This document shows, piece by piece, positions 52,619 to 61,750 of a stretch of DNA of 64,000 nucleotides. Positions within the stretch are counted from its first letter, which is position 1. Each line of letters opens with the position of its first letter. This DNA comes from Bacteroidales bacterium (GTDB lineage Bacteria; Bacteroidota; Bacteroidia; Bacteroidales; Tenuifilaceae), in contig RPRQ01000012.1 in NCBI GenBank assembly GCA_003818205.1, positions 1 to 64,000 of the forward strand, given 5' to 3'. Made by a program: the position numbers and the translations under genes. The notes below the pieces were generated by a model. That model had not been told where the DNA came from, did no database searches, and saw only the letters and a list, made by a program, of their open reading frames with translations.

Positions 52619-55600
52619 TATTTTTGTATCAACAATTCCTTTTAGTAAACATAGGTAAGCATCCTCCAAAACAGGTTTTACTAGCACTGCATCAGGGGAT
52701 GGTTTTTCGGATGAAACGCAGCGTACCCGAATAACATCGCCATCCAAACGATGATGAACGATTAGCTGCTTTTGGCTAAAGTTTTCAAACTCATCAGCAG
52801 GCAAGTTGAACTGCCATACATGCCCTTCGGCAAGGGTTGACATCTGCTGTGGTTGACCCAAAAACTTTAACTTCCCCTTATTAATTACTGCCACCTGATT
52901 ACACGATGATGAGATATCCTCGATAACGTGTGTTGAGAAGATTACAACCCTGTCGCGGCTTAAATCAACCAATAGGTTTCGGAAACGGATGCGTTCACGC
53001 GGGTCGAGCCCTGCTGTTGGCTCGTCAACCACAAGAATTTTGGGTAGATGCAACAGTATTTGAGCTATCCCAATACGCTGTTTCATACCACCCGAGAAAG
53101 AGCCAATTTTATGATCTTTCTTTTCAAACATGTGCACCGCATTAAGAACATAGGTAAGCCTTTCGTGCCTTTGCTCAGCATTGGTTAAACCCTTTAGCAC
53201 TGCTTGATAATCAAGATATCCCCAAGCGGTCATGTTCTCGTATGTTCCAAATTCTTGAGGCAGGTATCCTATTAACCCTTGAAGTTCTTCCCTCTTCTCT
53301 AATGTATCAATTCCGTTGATAAATATTTTCCCATAGCTCTGATCGAGTACTCCGCAGATTATCCGCATCAGCGTTGTTTTGCCTGCACCATTGGGTCCTA
53401 GTAATCCGAACATTCCTGTACCAATCTCAAGCGATACACCCGATAGTGCTTTAAATGGTTGGCGGCGTTTACCGAGCAGTGGTATTTGTTTAATCAACCT
53501 ATAGTAGGCTCTGCGGAAACCGCTAAATCGTCCTTCAATTCTATCAACATTGATATTCTGTTCGTACAGTTTTTTTGCTGTTAAGAATATTATAAGCCCA
53601 ATAAACCAAAGTAATCCAACAATAATCAGGTATGGAATTCCTTTCCATCTAAGCGCAAGTATTGCAATGTTAACAACAGGAAAGGCCCATAGCAAAATTC
53701 GAGGAAGTTTTGGGTAGAGTTTTTGTTTCCATTTCCGTTTTGGTTTGGCATTCTCTAGCAGATATTTAAACGGTTTTAATGTGAATAACAGCGAAAGCCC
53801 TGTGAAATGGATAAAAATAAATGTCCACCAACCACTATCGAGACGGAAATAGGTAAAGTAGATTAAAAAACCGAGCAGCGGCAGCTGCCAGCTGTAGTTA
53901 ATCATATCTTTCCAATCATGATAGGAAGGTTTCTTATCATCTCTACTTGTGATTCTCTGACCCGAGTACCATTCGCGCGAGAAACGACCTTCGCGTTCAT
54001 ATACTTTAACAAGATTCCCAATTTTAATTACAATCGGTTCATCATCGGGGATAAGCTTCGTTTGTGCTCTCCTTGTGCTATTTAAAAGAAAATAGGTAAT
54101 GGCTGGAATAGCAATAAACATTGCAGTTAAAGCGACCATTCTCCAAACAATGCTTTCTACATTAAAATAAATCAATACAAATCCTACGATTAATGAGGTA
54201 ATCATTGTAATCCTAACCCATTGTTTTTGACTCTTAATCCAATTTATTCCATTCTCAAGTCCTGAATAACAGGTTGGAATAAAAACTAAGGTAAGTATGG
54301 TGCTAAAGGTTAGTCCACCCATTACAGTAATGGCAAAGGGTGCGCCAATAACAACGGCATACTCCTTTTTACCAATAGCGAGTGGGAGTAACGCAATAAT
54401 TGTTGTTAACGATGTAATTAGTATAGGCCGTACGCGGGAAATGCCTGCAATCATAATTGCACGATTCTTTCGGAAACCCCTTTTTCGTAAAATGTTGGTA
54501 TAGTCAATCAGAATGATACCGTTATTCACTACAACACCAATGAGTATTAAGAATCCGGTTAGGGTATTTACGCTGAACATGCTGTTTCCCGATAGTATCA
54601 GTGCAAGCATTGAACCAATGGCTGCAAGAGGGATAGTAAACATCAATGCGAATGGGGTTAGCATTGATTCGAATACCGAGGCAAGAATCATAAAAATCAA
54701 CAGGAGGGCAGTTCCTATAAGAAAATAGAACTCGTTTAAATCCATCTGTTCGTGCTTAACCTCCGCCACAATTCCCGAAGGGAATGCGTATCCAGCAACA
54801 ATTAAATCAACCTCAGTTCGGTAAAATTCAAGTGCCTCTTTTGTTTTTGTTGATCTTTCGGGGTAAGCAAAGGTAATGGTGATCTGTTTTTCTTGATTCA
54901 CACGATTCAGCTGAGAGATTCCGGATGCATAATTCACCCTCGAAATATTTTGTAAATCATGATTTCCACCATTTGCATCACGCACCTGAAGGCCTTTTAA
55001 ATCATTAATATTTCGCTCTTTTGGCTTGTTCTGCTCAATCTCCTTTTCACGTATAATAATATCGTAATCTTCGTTCTTCTGTTTGAATCGCACTCCAGTC
55101 GATATTTCGCCAGAAAAGTTATTCATTGCCGAATTTATTTCGGTCAGCGGGATATTGAGTTCATTCATCAATAGCTGATTGAAAGCAAGGTGAACCTCGG
55201 GTCGCTCCGATTGAAGGCTCATGTTAATCCAGCTAGTTTTATCCTTTAGCCGATATTTCAAATCTTCAGCTACTTTTCGCATTTGCTGAAAATCTTGGCC
55301 TTTAAGGATTATCGATTCCGAATTATCGCCAATACCAAGCATGCTTGAAAAGGCCGATGACTCGCCACCACCGCCTCCACCACCGCTTCTTCCTCCACCT
55401 GAACGTGAACCGCTCTCTTCGAATTCAACGATTGCGTTGGGTAAATCGGCTGTTTTTTCGCGGATATCGTTCTTTAATGCTTCAATATTTTTTCCATTTA
55501 TTTTATCAAAATCCTCCTTTAGCTCAAGGGTTAGAACGGCATTATCGGTTTGAATGCGGCTTGTTAATAATTTAATCTCTGGCCAATCTTTGATATATTC

Positions 55601-57334
55601 TTCAATAAGTTTAACCGTTTTGTCCGATGTTTCAAGCGAGGAGCCAGCCTGCATGTTCACATATACGCGCACTTGAGAGGAAACAGCCTCCTCCTCACCA
55701 ATAACACTGATAGTTAAACTCAGAAGTATGCAAACGAAGAATAGGATAATGCCTGTGATAATGGTTTGAACAGGTCTTCGAAGGGTAGTCTTTAGAAGAG
55801 CCATGTATATCTGAATCATCCTATTTCTTAGGTCAAGCCGATTGACCGATGGGATATTATTCTTTTTCGATAAGAATGTGTGAGTAACGGAAGGAATCAA
55901 AATCAGCGCTACGAATAGCGAGATGGTAAGTGCTGAAATAATTGATATACCAATTTGATTCCCAATTATTTTAACAAAGAAATTGTCGCTGAAAAGAAAA
56001 GGGACAAAAACGACTATTGTGGTCAAGGTCGATGCAAAAATTGAACGCCAGACCTCGCTTGTCCCCTGAATGACAGCATTGTTTATTGACATGTTTGGGT
56101 TACTTCTATGCCTGAAAATATTTTCGAGCACAACAATACTGCTATCCACTAGCATACCCACTGCAAGCACCAATCCTATTAACGATAGCGTGTTTATTGA
56201 GATATTGAATGCATAGAAAAGGTTAAACGCAGCGTAAATCGATATTGGTATTGAAAGCCCGATAAGAGATACAATTCTTATGTTACGAAGGAATAACCAT
56301 AAAACATATATTGCTAGCAGTCCGCCGCTAAGTGCAAGGTTGATGATATCATTCATGTTATCCTCAATATCCTTCGCCTTATTGCTCTGAATAATAACAG
56401 CAACATCCTGATCTTTATATTTGCTGTTGATGTTGTCGATAACCTTTAGGATGCGATGTGATAGGTCGATTAGATTGGCCTGATTATCGTTCATCAGCAT
56501 AATGGTAACGGCATCCTTGCCGTTGATACGGCTAAAAGAGGTTTCCTTTTTGAATCCGAAGTAGATTTTTGAAACATCTTTAAGAAAAACAGGACCTTTC
56601 CCAACAACAATTTGACCTATATCATTGACATCCTTATACTCCGCGCTAACATGAACGAATAGGCGATTGCTCCCATCATTTACTTTGCCAACAAAGGTTT
56701 TTTGTTTCTCGCTATTCGAAAGAGCCGACCTAACCTCTGAGGTGGTTATTCCAAATGCTTTACAAGCATCGGGGTCAATAATTACCTCGATGGTTTTTTC
56801 CCTGCCACCGAAAACACTTGCCCTAGAGACTCCCTCTACATTTTCAAGTTCAGGCTTAATCTTTTTATCCACCAAATTGCGGATTCTTTCTACGCCACCC
56901 TCGCCGCTTACCTGAAGCTCCATAAAGTCGCCGGTAAGCTGTTTAATATCGAATCGGGTAAGTTGAACGAAAAAACTTTGAGGCAGCTGCGATTTAACCT
57001 GATCGATCTTTTGCTGCAGCTTCAGATATGAGTACTTTAAATTGGTCTTCTTCTGAAACGAAACGAAAATAATGCCATGGTTCGGCGAGATATTTGACTC
57101 TATTCGCTCAATATTTTCGAGGGTTCCAATGGCTCCTTCTAAAGGAATTACGGCTTTTTGCTCCATGTAATTAGGATCGACCTCTGTTGCAGATTGCACT
57201 TGCACAATCAGAAAGGGCAGTTCGGCGTTGGGAAGCATCTCCACAGCCAACTTTTTATAGGATATATACCCCAATAGGGTAATGCCTATAAATAGCATGC
57301 CGATTAGAACTTTACGTTTGATTATGAATTCCAT
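52610..57334 (-). CDS. RND efflux permease fused to an ABC ATPase
   Basis: This 1574-residue protein is a rare fusion. Residues about 1-1040 are an RND permease: TM1 (VLIGMLFIGITLLGYISYKK), proton-relay region AVGMLVDSSIVVLEN, a Gly-rich loop GGGRSGGGGGGG (about 645), and FMILASVFESMLTPFALMFTIPLA. Residues about 1097-1110 (IVIKIGNLVKVYE) look like the first strand of an ABC ATPase. About 180 residues with four to five membrane helices follow, then the rest of the ATPase: FKALSGVSLEIG, Walker A LLGPNGAGKTT (about 1311-1319), signature SFSGGMKQR (about 1410), Walker B ILVVDEPTAGLDP (about 1430), H-loop STHVIED. The next gene encodes an ABC-2 permease. The fusion is well supported by one uninterrupted frame. 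Confidence 0.9.
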   Translation of the reverse strand: MEFIIKRKVLIGMLFIGITLLGYISYKKLAVEMLPNAELPFLIVQVQSATEVDPNYMEQKAVIPLEGAIGTLENIERIESNISPNHGIIFVSFQKKTNLKYSYLKLQQKIDQVKSQLPQSFFVQLTRFDIKQLTGDFMELQVSGEGGVERIRNLVDKKIKPELENVEGVSRASVFGGREKTIEVIIDPDACKAFGITTSEVRSALSNSEKQKTFVGKVNDGSNRLFVHVSAEYKDVNDIGQIVVGKGPVFLKDVSKIYFGFKKETSFSRINGKDAVTIMLMNDNQANLIDLSHRILKVIDNINSKYKDQDVAVIIQSNKAKDIEDNMNDIINLALSGGLLAIYVLWLFLRNIRIVSLIGLSIPISIYAAFNLFYAFNISINTLSLIGLVLAVGMLVDSSIVVLENIFRHRSNPNMSINNAVIQGTSEVWRSIFASTLTTIVVFVPFLFSDNFFVKIIGNQIGISIISALTISLFVALILIPSVTHTFLSKKNNIPSVNRLDLRNRMIQIYMALLKTTLRRPVQTIITGIILFFVCILLSLTISVIGEEEAVSSQVRVYVNMQAGSSLETSDKTVKLIEEYIKDWPEIKLLTSRIQTDNAVLTLELKEDFDKINGKNIEALKNDIREKTADLPNAIVEFEESGSRSGGGRSGGGGGGGESSAFSSMLGIGDNSESIILKGQDFQQMRKVAEDLKYRLKDKTSWINMSLQSERPEVHLAFNQLLMNELNIPLTEINSAMNNFSGEISTGVRFKQKNEDYDIIIREKEIEQNKPKERNINDLKGLQVRDANGGNHDLQNISRVNYASGISQLNRVNQEKQITITFAYPERSTKTKEALEFYRTEVDLIVAGYAFPSGIVAEVKHEQMDLNEFYFLIGTALLLIFMILASVFESMLTPFALMFTIPLAAIGSMLALILSGNSMFSVNTLTGFLILIGVVVNNGIILIDYTNILRKRGFRKNRAIMIAGISRVRPILITSLTTIIALLPLAIGKKEYAVVIGAPFAITVMGGLTFSTILTLVFIPTCYSGLENGINWIKSQKQWVRITMITSLIVGFVLIYFNVESIVWRMVALTAMFIAIPAITYFLLNSTRRAQTKLIPDDEPIVIKIGNLVKVYEREGRFSREWYSGQRITSRDDKKPSYHDWKDMINYSWQLPLLGFLIYFTYFRLDSGWWTFIFIHFTGLSLLFTLKPFKYLLENAKPKRKWKQKLYPKLPRILLWAFPVVNIAILALRWKGIPYLIIVGLLWFIGLIIFLTAKKLYEQNINVDRIEGRFSGFRRAYYRLIKQIPLLGKRRQPFKALSGVSLEIGTGMFGLLGPNGAGKTTLMRIICGVLDQSYGKIFINGIDTLEKREELQGLIGYLPQEFGTYENMTAWGYLDYQAVLKGLTNAEQRHERLTYVLNAVHMFEKKDHKIGSFSGGMKQRIGIAQILLHLPKILVVDEPTAGLDPRERIRFRNLLVDLSRDRVVIFSTHVIEDISSSCNQVAVINKGKLKFLGQPQQMSTLAEGHVWQFNLPADEFENFSQKQLIVHHRLDGDVIRVRCVSSEKPSPDAVLVKPVLEDAYLCLLKGIVDTKIST

Positions 57335-57343
57335 ACGATTCGA

Positions 57344-60300
57344 TTATTCAGTTTTTTTCTTTGAAAAACGTGCACCTATCAAATCAAAAGTGTAGTAGAA
57401 ACATGGAATTACAATAAGCGTAAGCAGGGTCGAGGTAAATAATCCGCTTATAACTGCGATGGCCATTGGCTGTCTGAGACTTGCGCCCTCTCCAAAACCA
57501 ATTAACATAGGCACCAAACCTAGGATTGCAGTTAAAGTGGTCATCAATATTGGGCGAATACGTTGTCTTCCTGCATTGATAATAGCCGTTCGCCTATCCA
57601 ATCCCTCATCTTTGAGCTGATTTATTCTATCTACAAGAATAATTGAGTTGTTTACAGCTATACCACCAAGCATTATAATACCAATTATTGATATGATATT
57701 CAGTGAACTACCAAGTATGAAGAATGCTAGGATTGAGCCAACAAGCGCTAGAGGAATTGTTAGTAAAATAGTAAACGGATGTATCAGCGATTCAAACTGC
57801 GAGGCCATAACCATATATATCAATACAATGGATAGAAGAAAAGCCAAGGTGAGATTCTTCATAGCCTCTTGACGCTTTTCTTCTTCCCCCGTAATCTGTA
57901 TTCTATAATCGTTTGGTAGGTTAATGGATGCTGTCTTTGCCGAAATCTGTTGAGCGATTTTATCAAGTGGAGTGTTACCTGATTTCATAGCGTAAATTTT
58001 TACCATACGAACCTGATTCCTATGATGAATCTCCTGTGGCGATCTTGAAATTTTGATTGTGGAAATTTCGCTCAATCTAAAAAGTTGATTCCCGCTAGCA
58101 ATGGTAATATCATCGAGCTGCGATAGACCTTTTTCGGGTATCCTTAAATTGATAGGACGCAATTCACCCCCTTGTTCCATCTGACCTGCGCCAAGGCCAT
58201 CGAGTTGGTTTTTAAGATGATCAACAACTGTTTGCATCGAGATATTATACATTCCTGCTTTAACACGGTCGATGGTAACTTCCACTTCAGGAGCACCCTT
58301 TTCAATTGATGAACGCACGTTGTAGAGGCTCGATAAACCTAACATCTTTAGCTTAACGCTATCGGCAATCTCTGAGAGCAGCCCAATATCCTGACCCCTT
58401 ATCTCAACAACCACAGGTGCCTCGGTGGTACCAAGGATTTGTCGAAGCGTTGACTCATCCTTATTGAAACGAACCTCTAGCCCTTTGACACCATCGGTGG
58501 CATTGCTTATCAAATTCATTACCTGATCGGGACTGTATTTTGAATCCTTTTTTAGAATGACCCGAATGTTTGCGGTGTTATCTCCCGTATAAACCGAACT
58601 TGAATTATCGGAAATTCCTGTGGATGGGCCACTTTGGCTGTAAACAAGTTCAACATTCTCCTTTAGTCCATCCTTTATGATAAATTCAATATTCTCAACT
58701 ACTGCCGATGTTCGCTGAAGAGTTGTTCCCTCGTCCATCTTGATATCGAAGGTGAACTCACGGCTATTCGCTGCGGGCATAAATTCGGTTCCGATATATG
58801 GTAGTAGCATCAACGAGCCACCAATGACCGCAAAGGTCAAGAAAACGATGAGTTTGTTTCTGTTCAGTAATTTATCGAGTAGTTTACCGTACCATTCAAA
58901 CTTTAATGAAGTAGTTCTTACTGGTGCCGGTTTCTTCTTGAAAAAGAAGTTGTAGAACATCGGAAGAAAAAGGATTGCAGCAAAAAGTGAGGTGATTTGA
59001 GAATACGTTACCGTTAGCGCCTGATCGCGGAACAGCTCACCCGATGCACCGTGCATGTAAACAATGGGTAAAAATACAACGATTGATGCAAACGTTGAAG
59101 CAACGATTGCCATTCCAACCTCGGAAGTGCCATTGATTGCAGCATCGCGAACCGATTCGCCCTCCTCATGATGCCGAAATGTATTTTCAATGATTACAAT
59201 GGCATTATCGAGGAGCATCCCAACCCCAAGTGCTAGTCCTCCAAGGGTCATGATGTTGAGGTTTAGTCCAGTAAAATACATCACAGTAAAGGTGGCAATT
59301 ATCGAAATTGGGATAATAAACCCAACAATTAGTGTAGTTCCAATTTTCCGAAGGAAAAGGAAAAGAACGAATATGGCCAGAATCATACCCATCCATGCGC
59401 TATCCTTAACCTCTCCAACCGCTTGGCTGATGAAAGTTCCTTGATTGGTTACTATTTCGATTTTATATTCGGGTAATGCTTTGCGAATGCTTTCGAGGGC
59501 TTTATTGGTCTGCTCAACTGCCTTAACGGTGTTGAAACGGGTCTCCTTATAAACGGCAAGCCCAAGGCATCTCTCACCATTGAGGTGAACAATGTTTTTT
59601 GGGATTTGATTAGTAATAGTTACGTCTGCAACCTCGCGGAGGTAGATTGGTGCTTTTAATCCTGAAGGATTACCCGTAACAGTTGATTTGTAGCCAACAA
59701 TGAGGCTATTAAAATCGTCGATACTTTTTAGTAAGCCAACCCCCTTTACGATATACTGCATGCCTGACTCAACGATTGTTCCGCCAGAGATCTGCTGATT
59801 CTGAGATTGTATCTTTTGGCTCAGCTCGCTCAGCGATATCCCAAAAGCATCAAGCCGATTGTGATCAGTGCTGATTCTCAATTCGCTCTCCTCTTGCCCT
59901 GTAATCTCAACCTCGGCAACGCCTTCAAGTCGAATCAGCTCATTGCGGATATAGTTATCGGCAATTTTACGTAGGTGGTTAAGGTCATTCTTGCCAGGCT
60001 GACTAAAGCCTATAATCATTACAGGGGAACTGTTGGGATCGTGTTGAGTAATTTTTATCTCATCGGCTTTATTCTGCTGACTGATGGAGTTCACCGCTTT
60101 TTGAAGATCGAGGAATGCCTCATCCATATCGGTATTCCAGCTATATTCAACGGTTACCTGAGCAGAACCAGCGCGAATAACCGATGAAACCTCGGCTACA
60201 TTCGATTGGCGGATTGCCATCCCTTCAAGTTGCTCTACATATTGCTTCTCCATCTCCTCAGGTGGACGCTCTCCCGAACGGACCTCGATGAATAGGCGGG

Positions 60301-60430
60301 GATTATTTAAATCGGGGAATAGGTCGACGCTGAGCTTATCGTACGAGAACCATCCAAGCACCCCAACCCCAAGAATAAGCATTAGGATTGATACAGGATA
60401 GTCAACAGCGAATTGTGCAATTTTTTTCAT
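57344..60430 (-). CDS. RND-family efflux permease
   Basis: This 1028-residue inner-membrane pump has TM1 (YPVSILMLILGVGVLGWFSY), the proton-relay helix GVGMLLDNAIVIIEN, large porter domains, and C-terminal helices with MVMASQFESLIHPFTILLTIPLA and IIMLGGIAVNNSIILVDRI. It is a hydrophobe/amphiphile efflux-type member. It is next to a second, fused RND permease, so the two may form a heteromeric pump like MdtBC. It ends 9 bases before the fusion gene. The adaptor and TolC genes lie upstream. Confidence 0.93.
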   Translation of the reverse strand: MKKIAQFAVDYPVSILMLILGVGVLGWFSYDKLSVDLFPDLNNPRLFIEVRSGERPPEEMEKQYVEQLEGMAIRQSNVAEVSSVIRAGSAQVTVEYSWNTDMDEAFLDLQKAVNSISQQNKADEIKITQHDPNSSPVMIIGFSQPGKNDLNHLRKIADNYIRNELIRLEGVAEVEITGQEESELRISTDHNRLDAFGISLSELSQKIQSQNQQISGGTIVESGMQYIVKGVGLLKSIDDFNSLIVGYKSTVTGNPSGLKAPIYLREVADVTITNQIPKNIVHLNGERCLGLAVYKETRFNTVKAVEQTNKALESIRKALPEYKIEIVTNQGTFISQAVGEVKDSAWMGMILAIFVLFLFLRKIGTTLIVGFIIPISIIATFTVMYFTGLNLNIMTLGGLALGVGMLLDNAIVIIENTFRHHEEGESVRDAAINGTSEVGMAIVASTFASIVVFLPIVYMHGASGELFRDQALTVTYSQITSLFAAILFLPMFYNFFFKKKPAPVRTTSLKFEWYGKLLDKLLNRNKLIVFLTFAVIGGSLMLLPYIGTEFMPAANSREFTFDIKMDEGTTLQRTSAVVENIEFIIKDGLKENVELVYSQSGPSTGISDNSSSVYTGDNTANIRVILKKDSKYSPDQVMNLISNATDGVKGLEVRFNKDESTLRQILGTTEAPVVVEIRGQDIGLLSEIADSVKLKMLGLSSLYNVRSSIEKGAPEVEVTIDRVKAGMYNISMQTVVDHLKNQLDGLGAGQMEQGGELRPINLRIPEKGLSQLDDITIASGNQLFRLSEISTIKISRSPQEIHHRNQVRMVKIYAMKSGNTPLDKIAQQISAKTASINLPNDYRIQITGEEEKRQEAMKNLTLAFLLSIVLIYMVMASQFESLIHPFTILLTIPLALVGSILAFFILGSSLNIISIIGIIMLGGIAVNNSIILVDRINQLKDEGLDRRTAIINAGRQRIRPILMTTLTAILGLVPMLIGFGEGASLRQPMAIAVISGLFTSTLLTLIVIPCFYYTFDLIGARFSKKKTE

Positions 60431-60465
60431 TGAATTTTGTATGATATTTTAAAATCGTAACGACT

Positions 60466-60668
60466 CACCACGGACCTGCCCGCCGAACAAGTTCTTTGGC
60501 AGGCGGGGAACACGGAGATCACAGAGTTTTCTTTCAATAATTGTTTTGCTAGTCACAGAAAAATAGCTTTGAAACAACTTGGCAAATTTGTTTACGACAT
60601 ATAATACCAATGTATAGTTCTGAATAATCATCTCTGTGTCTCTGTGTGTACTCTGTGTCTCCGTGGTT
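60466..60668. repeat. Inverted word repeat, CACGGAG/ACACAGAG family, copy 3, with nested palindrome
   Basis: The left arm (about 60466-60526) is ACCACGGA then, after a CCTGCCCGCC ... GGCAGGCGGGG palindrome (about 60474-60508), AACACGGAGATCACAGAG. The right arm (about 60631-60668) is CTCTGTGTCTCTGTGTG and CTCTGTGTCTCCGTGGT. It separates the RND permease from the adaptor gene in an otherwise tight operon. The CCTGCC palindrome looks inserted into the arm. Confidence 0.78.
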
Positions 60669-60683
60669 ATTATCTCTTGCATA

Positions 60684-61739
60684 TTATCGAATTACCTTAA
60701 CCTTGCTATTATCCTTCAAGGTTTCAAAACCTTTAACAACGAGTCGATCATCCTTGCTTAAGCCTGTAAGGATTTCAATATTATTCCCGTTTTCAATACC
60801 TGTAGTCACCTCGCGAAGTCTAGCTATACTCTTATCAATGATGAAAACGTACTGAATATCATTATTGCGAAGCACTAACTCTTTCGCTACAACGATTGTA
60901 TTTTCTTTTTTAGTTATTACAATATCAGCATTTACAAACATCCCGGGTTTAAGGCGAAGGCTTGGGTTGCTAATATCAATTCTGCCTTTAAATGTCCTTG
61001 TCTCGGAGCTAATAGCAGGGGAGAGGTCGGTGATGGTTCCCCAAATAGTATCCTTCTGAAGATTATAGCTTGTTAAGCGAACTTTCATTCCCGATTGTAG
61101 ATCGCTAACATATTTTTCGGGTAGGCTAACCTCCATATACATCTGTCCGTAATCCATAACGGTGAATAGTGGCTGCCCTGCTGCAATTCTAACACTTTGA
61201 GTGTTGTAAGGCAAATCTACGATAACCCCACCAAATGGAGATGCAACCTTCATTTTAGCAATTTTCAGCTTCGAATTCTCATAATCGTATTTTGCGTTGG
61301 TGTAGCTAACTTCTGCGTTCCTCATCTCACGCTGAGTTACACCTCCCTTTTCGAAAAGCGATTGCTGCTTAGTATATTCCTGCTGAGCAATATCGAGGTT
61401 TAACTTTTTTGAGTCGATTGCTATAGAGTTTTCATACTCAGGATCTTCCAACAGAATAATTGCTTCCTCTGATTTAACAATATCACCAAGTCTATATTTT
61501 TTGCCTGATTTTGAATTGGTCATCAGCTTATAGATACCCGATATCTCCGATTTGAACTCGGCTTTCTGCATCGGATAGACTGTGCCATTGGTGTTAATTA
61601 CCTTTTCGATGGCCGACATGGTAACATTATTTACTGATACCGGAATCTCGGGTTCATTTGTTTTACTTTCCTCTGAATTGTTACACGAAAAGCCTATTAA
61701 TGCTAAGGCTGATAGGTATATAATATTTTTTGCTTTCAT
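60684..61739 (-). CDS. RND efflux periplasmic adaptor lipoprotein
   Basis: This 351-residue membrane-fusion protein has a lipoprotein signal with Cys19 (ALIGFSCNN). It has the adaptor layout: barrel-sandwich hybrid halves (about 65-110 and 165-205, PFGGVIVDLPYNTQSVRIAAGQPLF), a short coiled-coil hairpin (LDIAQQEYTKQQSLFEKGGVTQRE), a beta-barrel (MKVRLTSYNLQKDTIWGTI, LKPGMFVNADIVI) and a membrane-proximal end. It links the RND pump to TolC across the periplasm. It ends 12 bases from the TolC-family gene. Confidence 0.92.
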   Translation of the reverse strand: MKAKNIIYLSALALIGFSCNNSEESKTNEPEIPVSVNNVTMSAIEKVINTNGTVYPMQKAEFKSEISGIYKLMTNSKSGKKYRLGDIVKSEEAIILLEDPEYENSIAIDSKKLNLDIAQQEYTKQQSLFEKGGVTQREMRNAEVSYTNAKYDYENSKLKIAKMKVASPFGGVIVDLPYNTQSVRIAAGQPLFTVMDYGQMYMEVSLPEKYVSDLQSGMKVRLTSYNLQKDTIWGTITDLSPAISSETRTFKGRIDISNPSLRLKPGMFVNADIVITKKENTIVVAKELVLRNNDIQYVFIIDKSIARLREVTTGIENGNNIEILTGLSKDDRLVVKGFETLKDNSKVKVIR

Positions 61740-61750
61740 ATATGTTATAG

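Noticed and set aside
54297-54728. Plus-strand open frames within the RND-ABC gene
   Set aside because: Antisense shadows of the RND coding sequence with no start context or domain.
55373-55400. Gly-rich run in the RND-ABC fusion as a sequencing artefact
   Set aside because: The frame stays open on both sides and a flexible loop is plausible at this place between porter subdomains.
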